Positions 1 to 6,439 of a stretch of DNA of 32,230 nt are shown piece by piece (within the stretch, counting starts at the first letter, position 1; every line of letters begins with the position of its first letter). The translations under genes were made by a program, and so were the position numbers. Source of the stretch: Desulfotomaculaceae bacterium (GTDB lineage Bacteria; Bacillota; Desulfotomaculia; Desulfotomaculales; Pelotomaculaceae); contig JAQVXL010000023.1 in NCBI GenBank assembly GCA_028709235.1, positions 1 through 32,230 on the forward strand. The letters run 5' to 3'. A model generated the notes under the pieces. It worked only from the letters and a program-made list of their open reading frames with translations, had not been told where the DNA came from and made no database searches.

Positions 1-40
1 AAACGTTAATTACCGATACTGAACTGGAGGACTATGCAAT

Positions 41-671
41 TTGAAGGTTTTGTTGATTTACCTCCTCACCGGCCAAAAAAATTCGCCTGGACCCACGTGG
101 GCGTCGCTGGGGCTGTCATTTATCGACGCCCTGCTGGAGCGGGCGGGGCATACGGTATCAATTTTTGATCGGTTTGCCGCCCAGACGCTGGTTGGAACGG
201 AAAAAGACAGGGTGGATGCGGCCATGTTGAAGCATATTAAGGATTTTGGACCGGACCTGATTGGTTTCAATACCGTCTCCCCCCAAAATATACAGCCTCA
301 TTCCGGATGCCAACGGCAAAAAGGTTTTTGGCATAACATTAAAATTGGTGTCGGAGGTAACCGGAGATACCGGGTGCGCGGCCGAAAAATCAAAATTATT
401 CATGGCCGGAAAGGGGACATCAGTGGACTATTACTTCTGCCGCAGTCATCTTTTTTCCAGGAGATCCCATGCCGGCACTTATTTTTGTTTCATATTGATG
501 CCCTGCCGGTTAAGAGATAAATTAAAAGTCTTATCGTACCTGTTATTCGACAATACCGCTTTGCCCCACTGGCGGACATCCGGGAAAAAAGGGCTGCCGC
601 CGGCTTTGCAGCTGTTTTATCTGGTTTACCGGGTAGCCGAAGAAGGATTTGCGAGGATTATCAAAAAATGA
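41..671 (+). pseudogene. Decayed B12-binding / radical SAM-type protein (N-terminal B12-binding-like domain, then frame disruptions)
   Basis: N-terminus MKVLLIYLLTGQKNSPGPTWASLGLSFIDALLERAGHTVSIFDRF...DLIGFNTVSP resembles the B12-binding domain of B12-dependent radical SAM proteins. Similarity is then spread over different frames (WHNIKIGVGGN in the 41 frame, neighbouring segments in the 261 frame), and no CxxxCxxC radical SAM motif is seen. Confidence 0.5.
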
Positions 672-693
672 AAATAATATCGTGAGTATAATT

Positions 694-1334
694 ATGTGGG
701 CGGTAGTTTCCCTAACAATCATAGTATTAGCTGTCCTGCTGACGCCAATATCATTTCACGCGCAAGGCTGCCTGGCAGATAAGAGGCAGCTCCAGGGGGA
801 AATCAGTTGGCTGGGAGGCCTGACATCATTCAACATGATTATGGCTGAAAGTGGGAACGTATTTTCTGTGCGCTTTGGTTTTTGGAGTAAGCGGCTGAAC
901 CCCAAAATAGCCACCGCCCAAAAAGAAAAAATAAAAGAAACTAAAAAAGAAAAAAAAGTATTAACCGGCCAGGGCTTTCAGATATAATCCAATTTTTTAA
1001 CAGAGTTTTATTGAAGGAAGTGCTCGCTTTTCTAAGCCGCGCCTTTTGCTCTCTGAACTTAAGGCTGTGCGTGGAAGGAGAATACGGTTCCGGTGACCCG
1101 GCACTTACCGGATACCTGGCGGCGTTGGTCGGATTAATAAACAGCAGCTGCTGTAAACTGCGCCTCAACCCCAATTTCCAGGAGCTTGTACTGAACTTGC
1201 GCGGTGAAATGCGTGCGAGGCTGATTCCGGCGGTGTTAATCTTTCATGCCATTGGTTTCTTTTTTGCCCCGGCGGTCAGGAAGATATGGTGGAAGGTTTT
1301 AAAGTCAAAAATTAAGAGGAAAAGGAGAGTGTAA
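694..1334 (+). pseudogene. DUF2953 (YtfI-like) protein, interrupted by an apparent frameshift at an A8 run (950-957)
   Basis: Frame 1 (MWAVVSLTIIVLAVLLTP...KKEKK) continues in frame 3 as PGLSDIIQFFNRVLLKEVLAFLSRAF...VEGEYGSGDPALTGYLAALVGL, the typical DUF2953 core. It lies immediately upstream of gerW/ytfJ, as in other spore formers. Confidence 0.65.
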
Positions 1335-1336
1335 GG

Positions 1337-1687
1337 ATGTTTCAAGAAAGCATTGATTCCATTGTTTCGCGCCTGGAGAACCTTATTAAAACAAAGACCA
1401 TCGTCGGAGAGCCAATCAATGCAGGCAATACAACCATCATCCCCGTTATGTCGGCTAGCTTCGGCTTTGCTACAGGTGTCGGGGAAGGAACGGAGCCCGG
1501 AAAAGGCGGCGGAAAAGGCGGCGGTGGCGGAGCAGGGGCCAGAGTCACTCCTGCTGCGCTGATAATTATCCGTGACGGAGAGGTAGATGTTTATAACCTG
1601 GGGCAAAAAGGATCCCTGGAAAAGCTGGCGAAAATTATACCGGACATCGTGAGCAAGTTCAGCAAGGAAGGAACAAGCGCTGAGTAG
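1337..1687 (+). CDS. gerW: GerW family sporulation protein (YtfJ)
   Basis: MFQESIDSIVSRLENLIKTKTIVGEPINAGNTTIIPVMSASFGFATGVGEG...GGGGAGARVTPAALIIIRDGEVDVYNLGQ; characteristic Gly-rich linker and family motifs. Confidence 0.92.
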   Translation: MFQESIDSIVSRLENLIKTKTIVGEPINAGNTTIIPVMSASFGFATGVGEGTEPGKGGGKGGGGGAGARVTPAALIIIRDGEVDVYNLGQKGSLEKLAKIIPDIVSKFSKEGTSAE

Positions 1688-1743
1688 GCAAACGCCTTAT
1701 TAACAACCAACCTTTCTCTTTGAGGGGGGTTAATCTGCTTCTA

Positions 1744-1771
1744 AGACACCCACTTCTAGAAGTGGGAGTCT
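1744..1771. repeat. 28-bp near-perfect palindrome AGAC-A-CCCACTTCTAGAAGTGGG-A-GTCT
   Basis: Direct reading. The inner 18 bp are perfectly self-complementary, flanked by A/A and then AGAC/GTCT. It could be the gerW terminator or an IS200/IS605-type end hairpin. Confidence 0.75.
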
Positions 1772-1853
1772 ACTTTACTTTTATAATAGATGTAAAAACG
1801 AGCCGACCGGCATATTTTAAATTTTAAAGCAATAATTGGCAGTAAAATAATTG

Positions 1854-1883
1854 TTGACTTTCCATTTACTAGTATGATATGAT
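1854..1883 (+). promoter_or_regulatory. Predicted sigma-A promoter TTGACT-N18-TATGAT
   Basis: TTGACT at 1854-1859, TATGAT at 1878-1883, 18-nt spacer, upstream of the 28-aa ORF. Confidence 0.6.
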
Positions 1884-1926
1884 CAATATCACCAGATGAT
1901 TAGTTAATTTCAAAAGGGGGTATTTA

Positions 1927-2013
1927 ATGCTGACAATGGAACTCATTAATGAAATCCTCAAGGACATCGGGTTAGAGTCAATAGCTGATGAGGAATCAAA
2001 CAAGGAGGCTTAA
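1927..2013 (+). CDS. Small protein of 28 aa, MLTMELINEILKDIGLESIADEESNKEA
   Basis: Strong SD (AAAAGGGGG) about 6 nt before ATG, promoter upstream and intrinsic terminator downstream. Below the ORF-track length cutoff. Confidence 0.5.
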   Translation: MLTMELINEILKDIGLESIADEESNKEA

Positions 2014-2044
2014 TTAGCTTTGAACCTTAAAACTGTAAGATATT

Positions 2045-2092
2045 AAGAGGAAGCAGGTGGACAAAATTGCCTGCTTCCTCTTATTTTTATTT
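2045..2092 (+). terminator. Intrinsic terminator
   Basis: Perfect 13-bp stem AAGAGGAAGCAGG / CCTGCTTCCTCTT (2045-2057/2070-2082) followed by ATTTTTATTT. Confidence 0.9.
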
Positions 2093-2146
2093 GCAATATA
2101 AAATGGACATGTTAGAATTATAATAAAATTGCGTGGGGGTAAAAAA

Positions 2147-2326
2147 ATGGTCGAAGAAAAAATAGACGAAAGCAATATGGAACCGGCGCCGATGGAGGAA
2201 CATCCTTTTTATAGAAATAGACCTTTGAAGATATTTATGTTATTGCTTACGATAACAGTCTTTATTCTTCCCATTTTAATAATAGCTAATATTCTCATGG
2301 GAAAACCAGCGTTTTTCTTTTTTTAG
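2147..2326 (+). CDS. Small single-pass membrane protein
   Basis: MVEEKIDESNMEPAPMEEHPFYRNRPLKIFMLLLTITVFILPILIIANILMGKPAFFFF; GGGGGT-type SD; acidic N-terminus followed by one hydrophobic helix. Confidence 0.6.
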   Translation: MVEEKIDESNMEPAPMEEHPFYRNRPLKIFMLLLTITVFILPILIIANILMGKPAFFFF

Positions 2327-2338
2327 AGGGGTGCAGAC

Positions 2339-3712
2339 ATGACCAAATTATGGGGTGGCCGTTTTCAAAAAGAAACTGACCGTTTAGTGGAAGACTTTCA
2401 TTCTTCCATTTCTTTTGATCAGAGATTATATAAATACGATATAAAAGGCAGCATTGCTCATGCCCGGATGCTTGGCAGGGCCGGTATAATTCAGCCCGAT
2501 GAGGCCAGCGCCATTGTTCGGGGGCTGGGAGAGGTCCTCGCTGACATTGAAGAAGGCCGGGTGAAGCTTTCGGTTCAATCCGAGGATATCCATATGAATG
2601 TAGAGCAGCTATTGACTGAAAGGGTCGGCGAACTGGGCAAAAAGCTGCATACGGCGCGCAGCAGGAACGACCAGGTGGCTCTGGATATCCGTATGTATCT
2701 GAAAGATGAGATCGACAATATTATCGTCCTGTTGCGTGAGCTTCAGTTGTCTCTGCTGGATCTGGCGGAAAAACACCTGGACACTGTCATGCCTGGCTAC
2801 ACTCACCTGCAGCGGGCCCAGCCCGTTACTTACGCCCACCACCTGATGGCTTACGGCGAGATGTTCCGCCGTGATGAGGAGCGGCTGGCTGACTGCCGCA
2901 GGCGTACCGACGTCATGCCGCTGGGGGCCGGCGCCCTGGCCGGGACCACCTTTCCCCTGGACCGGGATTATGTGGCCCGGCAGCTTGGTTTTGCCGCAAT
3001 AACTGAAAACAGCCTTGATTCGGTGAGTGACCGTGATTTTGCTGTGGAGTTCGCGGCCTGTGCTTCTTTGATTATGGTCCATATGAGCCGCCTGTGCGAG
3101 GAGATTATCCTCTGGTCTGCAGCAGAATTTTCCTTTATCGAACTGGATGACGCCTACAGCACCGGCAGCAGCATGATGCCCCAGAAAAAGAACCCGGACG
3201 TGGCGGAACTAATCCGGGGCAAGTCAGGCCGGGTTTTCGGCCACCTGCAGGCGCTGCTGACCATGCTTAAAGGGCTGCCTCTGGCTTACAACAAGGATAT
3301 GCAGGAAGACAAGGAAGCGCTTTTTGATGCAGTTGACACCGTAAAAAAATGCCTGATAATTTTTCGGCCCATGCTGGAAACCATCCAGGTCAAGAAAGAT
3401 GTAATGGCGGAGGCGGCGCGAGGCGGATTTACCAATGCCACTGATTTGGCTGACTATTTAGTTCGCAGAGGGATGCCTTTTCGTGAAGCTCATGAAGTGG
3501 CGGGGAAGGCAGTGCTGTACTGCCTGAAAAAGGGACTGACGCTGGACCGGATGAGCTTGGAGGAATACAAAGTGTTCAGCCCTCTGGTGGAAGAGGATGT
3601 GTATATGGCGATCGACATCAAAAACTGTGTGGAGTCAAGGAAAGTGCCGGGAGGTCCGGCGCCTGAAGCAGTCGCCGGGGCCATAGCCAGGGCCAGGCAG
3701 CGCCTGAAGTGA
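2339..3712 (+). CDS. argH: Argininosuccinate lyase
   Basis: MTKLWGGRFQKETDRLVEDFHSSISFDQRLYKYDI...; signature GSSMMPQKKNPD. Confidence 0.97.
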   Translation: MTKLWGGRFQKETDRLVEDFHSSISFDQRLYKYDIKGSIAHARMLGRAGIIQPDEASAIVRGLGEVLADIEEGRVKLSVQSEDIHMNVEQLLTERVGELGKKLHTARSRNDQVALDIRMYLKDEIDNIIVLLRELQLSLLDLAEKHLDTVMPGYTHLQRAQPVTYAHHLMAYGEMFRRDEERLADCRRRTDVMPLGAGALAGTTFPLDRDYVARQLGFAAITENSLDSVSDRDFAVEFAACASLIMVHMSRLCEEIILWSAAEFSFIELDDAYSTGSSMMPQKKNPDVAELIRGKSGRVFGHLQALLTMLKGLPLAYNKDMQEDKEALFDAVDTVKKCLIIFRPMLETIQVKKDVMAEAARGGFTNATDLADYLVRRGMPFREAHEVAGKAVLYCLKKGLTLDRMSLEEYKVFSPLVEEDVYMAIDIKNCVESRKVPGGPAPEAVAGAIARARQRLK

Positions 3713-3782
3713 GATCTTTAGTAAGAATTTCAGATAGGTGTACCCATCTGCTTATAGGATAGCAGGGGAGCGCCTCTGGTTT

Positions 3783-3808
3783 TGCGACAGGAGAGACCCC
3801 CTGTCGCA
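3783..3808. terminator. Hairpin downstream of argH (TGCGACAGG-N8-CCTGTCGCA)
   Basis: Perfect 9-bp inverted repeat after argH. The U-tract is weak, so terminator function is uncertain. Confidence 0.4.
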
Positions 3809-3839
3809 TTGTGATTAATTAGCAGTAATTTAGAAAAAA

Positions 3840-4760
3840 GTGGTCGGGAGGTCAGCTTCTTTGCTTCTTGCGGTCTTTATGTACACGGCTGTAACAGCCT
3901 TTGTAGTTTTTTCACTGGGTAAAGCCCGGCAGTATGCCCGCCACCCCTTGGCCAACCGCTGGGAGCTTTATCCCGTCCCCGGGGAACCCGGCGTGAGCTA
4001 CGGTGGTTCCTACTACGAGGAGGCGGAGTGGTGGACCAGGCCCAGGCAGATATCCCGTGCCGGGCAATATGGTGCAGTGCTGCAGGAAATGCTGTTCATG
4101 AAAAGCCTTTTTGTCAACCAGAGGAAATTCTGGTGGTTCAGCTACCCCATGCACCTGGGTATATATCTGCTGGGGCTGTTCACATTGTTATTACTTGCCG
4201 GGGCGGTTACGGAAATGTTTGGGATGCCGCTGACTGCTTCAGACGGTGTCAGCAGTCACACGTGGGCGGCGCTGGTCTATTGGGCAACAGCGGTCGCGGG
4301 CTTCGCCGGCATTTTTCTAACCACTTGCGGCAGCGCTGCTCTGTTGATTAACAGGGTAGCCGACGGGACACTGAGAAAATACACAACCGGCGCAGAGTAT
4401 TTTAATTTATTTTTTATCCTGGCGGCGGCTGTCTCCGGGCTGGTGGCCTGGAGCACGGACCCCGGTTTCAATTACAACCGGGGGGTTGTGGCAGCCATGC
4501 TCGCTTTTGCGCCTGTCAGGGCCGGACTGCCTCTTACGGTTCATTTAGTACTCTTTGGAGCATTGTTGATTTATATTCCCAGGACTAAAATGAGCCATTA
4601 TATAGGCAAGTATTTTGCTTATCACAAAGTGCTCTGGGATAATGAGCCCAACCTGAAAGGCTCAGCGCTGGAAAGGATAGTCGAAAAAAACCTGGTGAAC
4701 AGGCCGCGGGACGGCTGGTCCTCTCCCCACACTAAATCAACCGAGACTGGGAAATCATAA
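3840..4760 (+). CDS. NarI-like / DsrM-like respiratory membrane subunit (probable b-type cytochrome)
   Basis: Multiple TM helices with conserved His residues in TM segments (HLGIYLLG, HTWAALVYW, HLVLFGALLIYIPRTKMSH), adjacent to an HdrD-like Fe-S protein. The true start may be TTG 3861 or ATG 3879. Confidence 0.75.
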   Translation: MVGRSASLLLAVFMYTAVTAFVVFSLGKARQYARHPLANRWELYPVPGEPGVSYGGSYYEEAEWWTRPRQISRAGQYGAVLQEMLFMKSLFVNQRKFWWFSYPMHLGIYLLGLFTLLLLAGAVTEMFGMPLTASDGVSSHTWAALVYWATAVAGFAGIFLTTCGSAALLINRVADGTLRKYTTGAEYFNLFFILAAAVSGLVAWSTDPGFNYNRGVVAAMLAFAPVRAGLPLTVHLVLFGALLIYIPRTKMSHYIGKYFAYHKVLWDNEPNLKGSALERIVEKNLVNRPRDGWSSPHTKSTETGKS

Positions 4761-4789
4761 AAGTATAGAAACAGCAGGAGTTGTACTTA

Positions 4790-6397
4790 ATGGATAAATT
4801 AAAGCCCCACGATATGTCAAGACCGCCCGCGGAACAACTGGCCAGCCTTGATCATTTAATGCCGTTGCCACCGCCTTACGACAAGCAGGACATGGAACCC
4901 GGGCTGAAACCGGTAAAGGACACCTGGCGGGAAACTTACTGTACCAGCCTGGACGGCTTTGTCGGCAACGACAATTTGAAACGCCCGGGGAGCAAGTCAG
5001 AAGAGGAAGAATTTATTAATAAATTTTTAAGCGGGCTGGATAAGCTTTTTGCCAGAGAAACAAACAGCGGTTTTTTGACCCCCTTTAACCTTGCTTTTGA
5101 GTATTGCGCCAGGTGCGGCGTCTGCTCGGAAGCGTGCCACGTCTTTCAGGCCAGCGGCGGGAAAGAGGTGTACAGGCCCCTTTTTCGTTCTGATACGCTG
5201 CGCAGACTGTATAAAAGCTACAAAAAACAAGGCCGCCCGGCCGCCCGGTTCACCGGCGGAAGTGTGGGTATTAACGCGGAGGCGCTTCTGCGCCTGGGTG
5301 AACTGGCCTACCGCTGCAACCTCTGCCGCCGCTGCGCCCAGACCTGCCCGCTGGGACTGGATAACAGTGTGATTGCCAGGGAGATCCGGGCTCTGTTCAG
5401 CATGGAGATGGGCATGGCCCCGACCCTACTGCATGAAAGGGGCACAGTGCTGCAGTTGAAAACAGGTTCAAGCACCGGCATGAATAAAAATGCTTTTTTA
5501 GATAACATAGAGTTTATTGAAGAAGATCTTTATGAGCGGCTCGGCAAAAAGTACAAATTTCCTATTGATAAAAAAGGCGCGGATATTCTCTTGATCCATA
5601 ATGCCGGCGAGTTTTTATCCTGGCCGGACAACCCGGCCGCCTTCGCCATCCTCTTCACAGAGGCCGGCCTGGACTGGACCATGAGCAGCGAGCTGGCCGG
5701 CTACGACGCAGTGAACTACGGTATCTGGTACGACGATGCCCAGGCGCGGAAAATATCCCTGGCCCAGCGCCGAGCGGCCCGTGAGCTGGGGGTGAGGAGA
5801 ATAGTGATCGGGGAGTGCGGCCACGCCCACCGGGCTGCGGCGGTTTCCTCCGACCGGCTGGCGGTGGGTGAAGACAATATTCCCCGTGAAAGCAGCTTTC
5901 CCATCCTGCAGGATATTGTCAGGAGCGGTGCGATCAAATTCGACCCGCTGCGCAACAACTTCCCCGTCACCCTGCATGATCCCTGTAATATTGTCCGTTC
6001 TATGGGCGTGGTGATGCCCCAGCGTCAGATCCTCAGGGCTCTCTGCCCGCAGTTCAGGGAAATGGCGCCCCACGGGGTAAATAACTACTGCTGCGGCGGC
6101 GGCGGCGGCTTTGCCGTAATGAGGAACATGAACTTTCCAGAGTGGGAAATGAAGGTTTCCGCCCGGATGAAGTTCAAGCAAATCCTGGAGGCTTTTCAGG
6201 ACAAGATAGAGGATCCTACCATACCAAAATATATTTGCGCCCCCTGCTCCAACTGCAAGGGCGCTTTCCGGGATATGCTGAATTACTACCAGGCCACGGC
6301 CAGGTTTAATGTGCAGTATGGCGGCATCGTGGAACTCATGGTTAACGCTATGGCTATGTTTGACCGGCCGTATTTTGAGTGGTTGGAAGAATTTTAG
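4790..6397 (+). CDS. HdrD/DsrK-like (Fe-S)-binding oxidoreductase subunit
   Basis: Two 4Fe-4S motifs (CARCGVCSEACHVF, CNLCRRCAQTCPLG) and a CCG-type domain (HDPCN...NYCCGGGGGF...CAPCSNCKG). Confidence 0.85.
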   Translation: MDKLKPHDMSRPPAEQLASLDHLMPLPPPYDKQDMEPGLKPVKDTWRETYCTSLDGFVGNDNLKRPGSKSEEEEFINKFLSGLDKLFARETNSGFLTPFNLAFEYCARCGVCSEACHVFQASGGKEVYRPLFRSDTLRRLYKSYKKQGRPAARFTGGSVGINAEALLRLGELAYRCNLCRRCAQTCPLGLDNSVIAREIRALFSMEMGMAPTLLHERGTVLQLKTGSSTGMNKNAFLDNIEFIEEDLYERLGKKYKFPIDKKGADILLIHNAGEFLSWPDNPAAFAILFTEAGLDWTMSSELAGYDAVNYGIWYDDAQARKISLAQRRAARELGVRRIVIGECGHAHRAAAVSSDRLAVGEDNIPRESSFPILQDIVRSGAIKFDPLRNNFPVTLHDPCNIVRSMGVVMPQRQILRALCPQFREMAPHGVNNYCCGGGGGFAVMRNMNFPEWEMKVSARMKFKQILEAFQDKIEDPTIPKYICAPCSNCKGAFRDMLNYYQATARFNVQYGGIVELMVNAMAMFDRPYFEWLEEF

Positions 6398-6439
6398 CCT
6401 GGACAGACTAGTTATATTGAAAAATACGGTTAAAGAGCT

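Noticed and set aside
3712-3840. Possible riboswitch between argH and the NarI-like gene
   Set aside because: Two simple hairpins are visible but no consensus of any riboswitch class I know; more likely terminator/leader structure.
5615-6181. 188-aa minus-strand ORF opposite the HdrD-like gene
   Set aside because: Antisense to a clearly conserved Fe-S protein; composition is typical of GC-rich shadow ORFs.
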